The position numbers and the translations under genes were made by a program. Shown one piece after another: positions 37,074 to 44,703 of a stretch of DNA of 64,000 nt. The notes beneath the pieces were generated by a model, which saw only the letters and a list, made by a program, of their open reading frames with translations, did not search any database and was not told where the DNA came from. The DNA comes from Pseudoalteromonas phenolica (lineage in GTDB: Bacteria > Pseudomonadota > Gammaproteobacteria > Enterobacterales > Alteromonadaceae). Location: positions 2,666,001-2,730,000 of the forward strand of contig NZ_CP013187.1 in assembly GCF_001444405.1 (NCBI RefSeq). Reading direction: 5' to 3'. How positions within the stretch are numbered: the first letter of the stretch is position 1; each line of letters begins with the position of its first letter.

Positions 37074-37274
37074 GAACCTGAACTTGGGTTAAGAGATTTA
37101 TTAGTGTATTGATTTAAAATGGTAGGAATTCTTAAAAGTCTACAGCCGGAAACTTTAAGGGATAACAAGGCGAATTTACGCGTCAATAGCAAGCCTATTG
37201 CAAGTGAATTCAACGCAGTTAGCATTGAAAGTAGTCGCTGTAGATAGATTTATTACCCCGAGTTTAGGTTAATT
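37074..37274 (+). repeat. Dispersed ~200-bp repeat, family 1 copy B
   Basis: Inverted relative to copy A at 337-537. Both ends carry the TTAACCTGRACT-type inverted repeat. It occupies much of the 540-bp gap between the nhaC-type gene and the Tsx-like gene; nothing else was seen in that gap. Confidence 0.8.
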
Positions 37275-37373
37275 ATACCTTGTCTTAAAGCCAATCAATT
37301 CTCGCTGAACCTCGTCACTTGAAGTAATTTGAGTATATAATTCACTTTATCTACCCTCTGCGAATAATTTATC

Positions 37374-38153
37374 ATGAATCAAAACATCCGCTTATTAGCC
37401 TCTCTCGCGTTATGTAGCTCTTTTTCTGCTACTGCAGCGAATTGGAGCGACACGCAATTTCACTTTAACTCTGGCGATGTAAAAAACCCATTTAGCCAAC
37501 AAAGTGCGCAAACGCAAATTTATTCTGTGCAGCATGCATCTGGATATGACTATGGTGATAACTTCTTTTTTATCGACTTTACTAAAGATGATTTAGATGA
37601 CGGCTTTAATAACAACGACTTTTATGGCGAATGGTATTCAAGCTTCTTAATGCCAAAAGCGTGGCAACCAAATGTTAATTCAACAATGCAAAGTGCCAGC
37701 TTTGTGGCGGGTATCAATGTATCTGGCGATGCTAAAGTCATTAAGTATTTACCGGGCGTAAAGTTAAACTGGAAAGCGCCAGGCTTTGACTTTCTTTCAA
37801 CTATGATTACCGCTTACATTGACGACAGTGAAGGTGTTGCAAAAGGCGGTGCACCGACTCAAAGTGACAGCTGGATGTTTGATGTTGCTTGGGGCATGCC
37901 ATTTAATATCTCTGAACATAAGTTTTATTTCACCGGACACGTGGAATACATTGCCAGTCGTGAAGATGAATTTGGCAATGACGTGAAAGGTTGGATCTTA
38001 GCTCAGCCAGCTGTGCGCTGGGATATAGGTCATGCTCTAATGAATAAAGAAAAGCAATTAATGCTTGGTATAGAATGGCAATGGTGGCGAAACAAGCTTG
38101 GAACCGATATTACTGAGTCTTCACCCCAGCTCCACATAGTTTGGCAATTTTAA
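37374..38153 (+). CDS. Tsx-like nucleoside-specific channel-forming outer-membrane protein
   Basis: 259 residues with a signal peptide (cleavage near ATAANWSD). The mature part is a small beta barrel of the Tsx/OmpK family (PF03502): WSDTQFHFNSGDVKNPF, DYGDNFFFIDFTKDD, FYGEWYSSF, and a terminal strand LHIVWQF ending in Phe, as outer-membrane proteins do. E. coli Tsx passes nucleosides. The gene borders the fucose island but has no clear regulatory motif in common with it, so its link is uncertain. Confidence 0.85.
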   Translation: MNQNIRLLASLALCSSFSATAANWSDTQFHFNSGDVKNPFSQQSAQTQIYSVQHASGYDYGDNFFFIDFTKDDLDDGFNNNDFYGEWYSSFLMPKAWQPNVNSTMQSASFVAGINVSGDAKVIKYLPGVKLNWKAPGFDFLSTMITAYIDDSEGVAKGGAPTQSDSWMFDVAWGMPFNISEHKFYFTGHVEYIASREDEFGNDVKGWILAQPAVRWDIGHALMNKEKQLMLGIEWQWWRNKLGTDITESSPQLHIVWQF

Positions 38154-38223
38154 ATAAAAACGAGCGAAATTAGGGGTTAAATCTCACTTAGCTTTTTCTC
38201 TTAAGCCTTTCTTTTAAGAACAT

Positions 38224-38250
38224 AGAGAAGCGCTAAATATGCGCTTCTCT
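38224..38250. terminator. Hairpin between the convergent tsx-like and fucP genes
   Basis: AGAGAAGCGC/GCGCTTCTCT perfect 10-bp stem with TAAATAT loop; could serve both strands. Confidence 0.65.
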
Positions 38251-38264
38251 AAACTTACTTCTTC

Positions 38265-39665
38265 TCATAGATTATTTAAACATCTATAACCATATAAACA
38301 GACAACTGAAAGACACAACATTGGAACAATGAAAGAAAGTTGAACTGATGATATATAACCAATATTCGGTAATATATCTATTAACGTGCCTTGAAGAAGA
38401 GGCATTAATGCCCCACCCATAATAGCCATGACCAAACCAGCAGACGCTAAACTGGCATCATCATCTAAATCTTTTAAAGCTAGCCCATAAATTGTCGGGT
38501 ACATTAACGACATACATAATGAAACTAAAACCAAACAATATAAGCCAATATAACCTTCTAACGTAATACAACCCAAGGTCAAAAATACAGCCGTTGCAGC
38601 GAGTAAACATAGTAGCTTTTCAGCTCGAATATAATTAAGGGCAAAAGTACAAATGAAACGCCCACTTAAGAACATGATCATTGCCACAATATTATATTTC
38701 TGAGCTTCCGCTGCTGGCATACCTAAATTTGTGACTCCATAATGGATAATAAAGGTCCAACACATGATTTGCGCCCCCACATAACAAGCTTGAGTAATAA
38801 TACCTTCTAAGTAGCGTCTATTTCCTTTTAATCGAATAAGGGTTTCTTTCAACGCTTTTTTTGTTAAAGGGTCAGTGGTATTTTTATCTGCTTTAAATGG
38901 TGTAAAAAGAAAAACGAGGAAGAGGACCATCACTACAGCAGCGATAATAATGTAAGGCTCTCTGATAATCATAAGATCATGAAGTTGAAGAGAATGAAAA
39001 GCTTCAGGTTCTGTCTGAGCAAACGATTCTAAACTAGCACTAATTTTAGAGTCAGCTACAGCTGGTAACATATTTTGATATTCAGGGTTTGCGTTTCGCT
39101 CAGCTTGTTTAAACGCTTCAACTTGTAAATTATTAAGGAAAATTGTCGCTGTCGTCATACCAAGTAGCGAACCAATTGGATTAAAAGCTTGAGCGAGATT
39201 TAACCGTCTTGTTGCGGTCTCTTTTGCACCCATTGATAAAATATACGGGTTACATGTCACTTCTAATAGTGCCAAGCCCGTAGTTGCAATAAATAATGCG
39301 CAAAGGAAAAAGTAAAATTCGACAAAGTAAGTTGCAGGCACAAACATCAAGGCTCCGAGTGTGTAAATTGCTAATCCAAGCAAAATTCCTGCTTTATAAG
39401 AAAAATAACGAATAAAAAGAGCAGCAGGAATTGCCATGGCCCCGTAACCAAAATAAAAAGCAAACTGCACCAAACTGCTCTGAGCATTTGAGATCATGAA
39501 AATGTCTTTGAATACATTCACCAAAGGGTTAGTTACATCATTAACAAACCCCCATAGAGGAAATAGCATCGCTACCAACAAAAAACCTGGTAATGCCTGC
39601 CGCGTCAAAATCGGAGGCGAATCATCTCGGCCTTTACCTAATTTAGTTTCTTGATTTGAACTCAT
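38265..39665 (-). CDS. fucP: L-fucose:H+ symporter FucP (major facilitator superfamily)
   Basis: 466 residues, twelve predicted membrane helices. It matches the FucP sugar:H+ subfamily: PLWGFVNDVTNPLV holds the Asp (D43) and LALLEVTCNPYI the Glu (~133) that correspond to the proton/sugar acidic pair (D46, E135) of E. coli FucP; RLNLAQAFNPIG is also typical. It imports L-fucose through the inner membrane. It follows the RraA-family gene in the same direction with a 45-bp gap. A hydrophilic loop (~200-230) between helices is longer than in E. coli. Confidence 0.92.
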   Translation of the reverse strand: MSSNQETKLGKGRDDSPPILTRQALPGFLLVAMLFPLWGFVNDVTNPLVNVFKDIFMISNAQSSLVQFAFYFGYGAMAIPAALFIRYFSYKAGILLGLAIYTLGALMFVPATYFVEFYFFLCALFIATTGLALLEVTCNPYILSMGAKETATRRLNLAQAFNPIGSLLGMTTATIFLNNLQVEAFKQAERNANPEYQNMLPAVADSKISASLESFAQTEPEAFHSLQLHDLMIIREPYIIIAAVVMVLFLVFLFTPFKADKNTTDPLTKKALKETLIRLKGNRRYLEGIITQACYVGAQIMCWTFIIHYGVTNLGMPAAEAQKYNIVAMIMFLSGRFICTFALNYIRAEKLLCLLAATAVFLTLGCITLEGYIGLYCLVLVSLCMSLMYPTIYGLALKDLDDDASLASAGLVMAIMGGALMPLLQGTLIDILPNIGYISSVQLSFIVPMLCLSVVCLYGYRCLNNL

Positions 39666-39710
39666 CTTTTATTTCCTCCACGTCGCAATGAATTAATTCA
39701 GGACCCTAAT

Positions 39711-40358
39711 TTAGAATTTACCGTACTTTAAATACGCGTCGACTGGGTCTGTTCCTGATAAAATTGCTGTTCTCACTTTGTTTTCAGTATGGATGAGTTC
39801 ATCAACTTTGTTAGCAACTTGCTCAAGTAAATCACTCGGGATCACTACAACACCGTCGCGGTCAGCGAAAATAATATCGTTTGCTTTTATCTCTACCCCA
39901 CCAATGGTGATAGGTTGATTAAAAGCAGTTGGTTGCCAGCATCCAACAACATCTCTTGGCGTATAGTATTTTGACCAAACAGGGAAGCCGGTTTTGGTGA
40001 TAAAGCCACTGTCTCTACAGCCACCATCTACAATGTATCCTGTCACCCCCTTGTAGACGAACGTTTCAGAAGATAACTCCCCCATGTGAGCTACATTACC
40101 GTCATTAGGTTGACAAATAACAATATGACCCTTTGGAGCTTTAGACAGCATCTGACACCATTGGGTTAACGATTCATGTTCCGTCAGATCTGAGTTAGCC
40201 TGACCCTCAACTGTAAAAGCCGGACCTACAATACTATGTTCAAGATTCAATGGGCGAATCGTATCTGGTAAAACACAGTTTGGATGGCCAAAACTTCTTA
40301 AAACATCGAACACGATGCCTGAATAAGCTTTTTCAAGAAGTTGTAAATATTTATTCAT
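39711..40358 (-). CDS. RraA-family protein, probable class II pyruvate aldolase or decarboxylase
   Basis: 215 residues from the ATG at 40358 (MNKYLQLLEKAYSG), which fits the family better than an upstream in-frame ATG at 40412. The RraA/4-hydroxy-4-methyl-2-oxoglutarate aldolase fold is shown by IVFDVLRSFG, VGPAFTVEG, GNVAHMGELSSE and GYIVDGGCRDSG, the last holding the Arg-Asp pair that places substrate and metal in aldolases of the family. It sits directly before fucP. A role cleaving a fucose-derived keto acid is inferred, not shown. Confidence 0.8.
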   Translation of the reverse strand: MNKYLQLLEKAYSGIVFDVLRSFGHPNCVLPDTIRPLNLEHSIVGPAFTVEGQANSDLTEHESLTQWCQMLSKAPKGHIVICQPNDGNVAHMGELSSETFVYKGVTGYIVDGGCRDSGFITKTGFPVWSKYYTPRDVVGCWQPTAFNQPITIGGVEIKANDIIFADRDGVVVIPSDLLEQVANKVDELIHTENKVRTAILSGTDPVDAYLKYGKF

Positions 40359-40373
40359 TTTTTCACCACTTAT

Positions 40374-40390
40374 TTCATATATAAAACGCT
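40374..40390. promoter_or_regulatory. Candidate fucose-regulon operator before rraA-like/fucP (weak)
   Basis: TTCATATATAAAACGCT resembles the motif found at the other fucose-island promoters. It is the weakest member, 16 bp before the chosen start. Confidence 0.3.
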
Positions 40391-40664
40391 CATCTATATA
40401 TAGTGCACACAAAATCTATCATGTCAAACCATTATTCATAACTTCGCGCTTCGAAACTGGCCCCTCAACTAGTGCACAGGCACAATACCGAATGAAAAAT
40501 AGTATGTAATGGCTTGAAATAACGGAAATTAAACAAAATATACCCAATTATTGCCATTTATGATTAACGCGTAACTTAATACAGTGGTATCATTAGTTAA
40601 ATTACTACTTCACTAGCGAATCAAAAAGCTTGAATTGTTTGCTTATTAGATAAGGTAATCACTA

Positions 40665-41441
40665 ATGAAAGAAGAAAAAACAAAGAATTACTCTGCGCCA
40701 GCACTAGATAAAGGGTTAGATATTCTAGAGCTGCTTGTAGAGAAGAAGAACCCGATGACTCTAGCACAGATCTCACTTGAGTTAGGTCGTTCTAAAAGTG
40801 AACTATACAGAATGGCTGCTGTGCTAGAAGCTAGAGGTTACTTATCTCGCCATGGTGATTCAGACAGTTTTGTGGTTTCAAATAAATTATTCGACTTAGG
40901 TATGAGCGTTCCGCCTGTTGGCACTTTAGTTGAAGCTGCTTTTCCCCTAATGCATGAGTTAGCTCAAAAGATCAGCCAATCGTGCCACCTAACAGTTATG
41001 AGTGGTAATCATGGTGTCATTATCGCAAGGGTTGAAAACCCGACTCAAATTAGCTTCTCTGTAAGAGTTGGGTACCGCATGGACCTACATACCTCTTGTT
41101 CTGGCATTATTTTACTGTCTTGGATGGAAGAGAAAAAAAGAGAAGAAATATATAAACAGTACGCTTCCTCAAATGACTTTAACAAAGAGAAACTAGAAAG
41201 CTTACTTAGTGAAACCAGAAAAAATGGGTATATTAAAATGTCTAGCGTCACAACCTCTGGCGTATTAGATTTATCTTCACCCATTTTTATCGACGACAAA
41301 CATGAAGCCACAGCAGCACTCACCGTACCGTACTGTAAGCATAGAGGGATCAACACCCCTAGTCCCGCAGCTTGTCTTGAAGAGATTAGTAAATGTACGA
41401 AAAAATTATCTTCATTAGCTAAAACATTCGGCGGCTTTTAA
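40665..41441 (+). CDS. IclR-family transcriptional regulator, probable fucose regulator
   Basis: 258 residues. The N-terminal winged helix (~10-75) contains ALDKGLDILELLVEKKNPMTLAQISLELG and RSKSELYRMAAVLEARGYL. The C-terminal IclR ligand domain (~85-250) has CHLTVMSGNHGVIIARVE, RMDLHTSCSGIILLSWM and LSSPIFIDDKHEATAALTV. It diverges from rraA-fucP with a 250-bp shared upstream region. Campylobacter jejuni also places an IclR-type gene (Cj0480c) beside its fucose genes, which supports this role. Likely repressor released by a fucose intermediate (inference). Confidence 0.88.
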   Translation: MKEEKTKNYSAPALDKGLDILELLVEKKNPMTLAQISLELGRSKSELYRMAAVLEARGYLSRHGDSDSFVVSNKLFDLGMSVPPVGTLVEAAFPLMHELAQKISQSCHLTVMSGNHGVIIARVENPTQISFSVRVGYRMDLHTSCSGIILLSWMEEKKREEIYKQYASSNDFNKEKLESLLSETRKNGYIKMSSVTTSGVLDLSSPIFIDDKHEATAALTVPYCKHRGINTPSPAACLEEISKCTKKLSSLAKTFGGF

Positions 41442-41506
41442 ACTGGCAAACCATAATGCTCACTTAAAAAATTAGCTTAATGACAAAATAAGCCAACCTC
41501 TTCACA

Positions 41507-41546
41507 ATCATGTTCGTTTTTTGCACAGTAATAAAACGAACATGAT
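41507..41546. terminator. Strong hairpin after the iclR gene
   Basis: A perfect 14-bp stem, ATCATGTTCGTTTT/AAAACGAACATGAT, with a 12-base loop, 65 bases after the stop. T-runs are within the stem, so the mode of action is uncertain. Confidence 0.6.
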
Positions 41547-41875
41547 GCAGCTAAGCTCTTAACACGCCAAAAGCGACCTAAAAAAAGCACTAGGCTTTTA
41601 ACAAACAATCCATGATTTATTCACGCCTAAAAGCGAAAATCTGAACTTACCAGAGCTGCTTCCCCCACAGTTAAATACCCCCTGTTAATACATAAAAACT
41701 ACTGAAATTTACAGCAAAGTCTTCAAAGCTGCACAAAATAAACAACCCATAACCTGCTCTAAAAACTGTACAAACTTCAATAATATTGCACTTAAGATAT
41801 CACGTAACCAATTGAAATAATTTGATATACAAAAAACAACCAAACACTCGTATAACCAGAAATTTAAATTACCCT
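41547..41875. other. AT-rich intergenic stretch before the fucosidase promoter
   Basis: No gene. A weak hairpin AAAAGC/GCTTTT near 41583-41600 is the only structure seen. Confidence 0.4.
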
Positions 41876-41903
41876 TTTACATACCCAAATTGCATGCTAT
41901 GGT
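41876..41903 (+). promoter_or_regulatory. Probable promoter of the GH29 fucosidase gene
   Basis: TTTACA (41876-41881), 16-base spacer, TATGGT (41898-41903). The sequence ACATACCYAAA after the -35 is shared with the promoter at 53895. Confidence 0.6.
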
Positions 41904-41919
41904 TTAAATATAAATCACC
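41903..41919. promoter_or_regulatory. Candidate fucose-regulon operator (GH29 gene)
   Basis: TTTAAATATAAATCACC directly overlaps the end of the -10, as does the site at 53923. Position suits repression. Confidence 0.5.
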
Positions 41920-42058
41920 GAACCAAATAAAAATCGATTAATTTAATAGGTAGCCAAGCCTCAAAGTTAAAAACTTTACTCTCAAAACTTGAAGTACAAA
42001 TAGATTTTTGGCTCAGCTAAACCTAGATTTAAATATATCAATAAGAGGTATCCGTCAT

Positions 42059-43960
42059 ATGTTCTTAAAGAGACTCTATTCAATCGCTATGCTGTCGCTG
42101 GGTTTGACCAGCTTAAATGGCCATGCAGTTTGGTCACATAAAGAAGGGGATCCACTCCCTACCAAAGCACCTTACTTAACCCAAAAGTTTTCAAAGCAGG
42201 CTTGGGAAAGTAGTAACTTTGCCCCCACCGTCAGTGTCGAACGATTTCAAGATTGGCGTTACGGAATGATGATTAGCTTTGGAGTAACCTCTTACTCAGA
42301 AAAAGAATTATCATGGGGTGTGGTCGAAACATCGCAACGAATTGTCCCTGATGGCACTGGTCTTGCGAATGGAGAAACACCTCCAGATGCCGAGTGGGTT
42401 GGTTGGTCCGACAAGCTCAAGTTTGAAAAATTTGATGCCAAAGAGTGGATAAAAATAGCTCAGGACTCTGGAGTTAAGTACATTATTTTACTAGCTAAAC
42501 ACCATGATGGTTTTCATTTATGGGACACAGACTATTCTGATTTCAAAATCACTAACTCACCATTTAAACGTGACTACGTAAAAGAAATTGTAGATGCAGC
42601 TCATGAAGCTGATATGCCTATAGGGCTTTATTATTCTCAACGAGATTGGTACCACCCTCACTATCAACCAAAAGGGTTTGGTGCTGATAAACAACAAGCC
42701 GGTCCACAACACCATAAATACTTAAAATATCAATTTAATGTTGTTAAAGAGCTCCTAACCAAATACGGTAAAATTGACGTTTTATGGTGGGATGCTGCTT
42801 GGTGGGGAGGTATGTACGAAGCACATCATTGGGACGCAGAAAACCTAACTCGTATGGTCCGAAGGTTACAGCCTTATATTGTTATGAATAACCGTGCATC
42901 TGTTCCCGGTGATTTCGATACACCAGAACAAAGGCTGGGAGGCTTTCAAGATTGGAGACCTTGGGAATCTGCGGTTTCATTAGAAACAACTTGGGGCTAT
43001 TCAGGTGGCGCTCTAAAATCCCCTTCAGAAGTAATACAAGCACTGACGAATACAGCGATTAATAACGGAAACCTGCTTCTTTCTTGGGGCCCGATGTGGA
43101 GTGGCGAATTCGAATCAAAGCAAAAAAACGTCATGCTCGAAGTAGGCAAGTGGTTATCTAGTAATGGTGAAGCTATCTATGGCACACGAGGTGGTCCTTG
43201 GAAGCCTAGAGCTTGGGGTGGTTCAACAAGAAACGGCAAAAACGTCTATTTACATATAAAACCAAATTTCACAGGCACCATTAGCATGCCCTCTTTAGAA
43301 GGCATAAATGCGGTAAAAGCAGTGACCATGTCAGGTGAGCCAGTAGACCTAAACCAACAGCAAGGTAAGATAATAGTAGGATTAAAAGAAACACCACCTG
43401 AGACTGGCACCATCATAAAACTCACTATGGACTCGGATGTGCAGCACATAACAGCCATAGATTATGATGGCTCTCTTGAACCAAATACTGATGTTGGTGA
43501 AGAGCTTTCAGCGTTTGGTTATGAATTAGTTTATGGCCAAGAAGTCAAAAATCAGGCAGATATTTCAGCTAGTTCGATCCTTAAGACTTCTGCGACAACG
43601 CTGGATAAAATCAATCAAAAAGAGGCCTTTTTTGAAACGAGGAAAGAACGAAAACCATGGATTCAAGTAAGTCTCCACGCCGAAATGTCTGTTACAGGCA
43701 TTACCATAAAAGGAGATCTCAAGAGTGACGACTTACAACTTGAAACCTCTCTTGATGGAAAAAGCTGGGAAGTTGTATGGGAATCAGACAAACATGACTC
43801 TCAAGCACATGCTGATGTTGAGATAAATGGCTTCAATGCTGGTGCACTTATGCCAGGTAAGAAACTGAGATATATACGCCTCAAAAACGATAGTAACAAT
43901 TCAAGCTCCATTAAACTTGAACAGTTTAAGTTTTGGGCAAAATCAGCAAATAGCCACTGA
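42059..43960 (+). CDS. Secreted GH29 alpha-L-fucosidase with C-terminal sugar-binding-like module
   Basis: 633 residues from the ATG at 42059, which begins a signal peptide (MFLKRLYSIAMLSLGLTSLNGHA); an in-frame ATG at 42008 would hide it. The GH29 barrel spans about residues 45-440: WRYGMMISFGVTSY, YIILLAKHHDGFHLW (the canonical His pair), KIDVLWWDAAWW with the likely nucleophile D245, and NNGNLLLSWGP. A C-terminal beta-sandwich resembling discoidin (F5/8 type C) modules covers ~500-630. It releases terminal L-fucose in the periplasm or outside. It has its own promoter with a candidate operator. Confidence 0.9.
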   Translation: MFLKRLYSIAMLSLGLTSLNGHAVWSHKEGDPLPTKAPYLTQKFSKQAWESSNFAPTVSVERFQDWRYGMMISFGVTSYSEKELSWGVVETSQRIVPDGTGLANGETPPDAEWVGWSDKLKFEKFDAKEWIKIAQDSGVKYIILLAKHHDGFHLWDTDYSDFKITNSPFKRDYVKEIVDAAHEADMPIGLYYSQRDWYHPHYQPKGFGADKQQAGPQHHKYLKYQFNVVKELLTKYGKIDVLWWDAAWWGGMYEAHHWDAENLTRMVRRLQPYIVMNNRASVPGDFDTPEQRLGGFQDWRPWESAVSLETTWGYSGGALKSPSEVIQALTNTAINNGNLLLSWGPMWSGEFESKQKNVMLEVGKWLSSNGEAIYGTRGGPWKPRAWGGSTRNGKNVYLHIKPNFTGTISMPSLEGINAVKAVTMSGEPVDLNQQQGKIIVGLKETPPETGTIIKLTMDSDVQHITAIDYDGSLEPNTDVGEELSAFGYELVYGQEVKNQADISASSILKTSATTLDKINQKEAFFETRKERKPWIQVSLHAEMSVTGITIKGDLKSDDLQLETSLDGKSWEVVWESDKHDSQAHADVEINGFNAGALMPGKKLRYIRLKNDSNNSSSIKLEQFKFWAKSANSH

Positions 43961-44125
43961 TGAAAATGTAATATATTCGCGCAGAATTCGCAGTAAAGTA
44001 GGTGCTTGCCCCTACCTTGCTGTGAGTTCTATTTATATAAAAAATCAAAAATCATTTATGATATTTTTTATGCTGCCTGATTACAGCAGCTCGCTATCAC
44101 TCTTGCCCTTTATACCACTGCGCTT

Positions 44126-44303
44126 AATTAAGCGATCTATTTTAAATCAAGGAAAACCGGTCGAGCGCACCGCTCACGCGTCTTGCTATCGCTGTGGTGT
44201 CTACTTTCATGTAGGTAAGGCTAAAATTTTTCTATTTATTTGTTCTAAAAAGAAATTTTTAACAAAGCTAGCATCTGTTTTAGTCCCTCAAAATGATTGA
44301 GTA
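44126..44303 (+). repeat. Dispersed ~177-bp repeat, family 2 copy 1
   Basis: Aligns with 50502-50677 in the same orientation. Shared blocks include AGCGATCTATTTT, CTCACGCGTC/TTCACGCGTC, TGTTCTAAA, GCATC-GTTTT and a final ATTGAGTA. An open frame running through it shows no protein-like features and is rejected. The rest of 43961-44480 is AT-rich without genes. Confidence 0.7.
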
Positions 44304-44480
44304 TTATTGAGTAACGGCATTTCCGCCCTGAGCGCACACCAGCCTAACCATTTCTTTACGGCATTTACCCTCAGCCTTTATTAAGTAAATTATTATCTTA
44401 GCTAAGCTCTCTCGGTTAAAAAACCTTACTCCAGTAAATTAAATGTAAAAACAAGTTGAATTTTTAAACATCCACATCTA

Positions 44481-44517
44481 TTCTAAATACAGATTAGCAA
44501 TTCAAATATAAACCAGC
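44481..44517. promoter_or_regulatory. Two candidate fucose-regulon operators in tandem (first GH29-like paralogue)
   Basis: TTCTAAATACAGATTAG (44481) and TTCAAATATAAACCAGC (44501), spaced exactly 20 bp. They lie about 190 bp before the start codon. Confidence 0.5.
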
Positions 44518-44703
44518 ATTGTTAAGTTAAACTATCAAACTCATCAATATTGGGCTAAAGTATTTATACCTAATCTGAATAACAAAATGGTGTATTGCCG
44601 TGCAGTTTAAGCAAAACACTTTTAGTAATAGATGACGGACTATCTCAACCTAATGCCAATAGAGATGATCTTTCTCAATTGGCAAATGATGTAGAGAAGT
44701 AAA

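Noticed and set aside
43917..44300. Open frame of ~127 codons after the GH29 gene
   Set aside because: It overlaps the GH29 3' end and runs through the family 2 repeat; no domain and no ribosome site.
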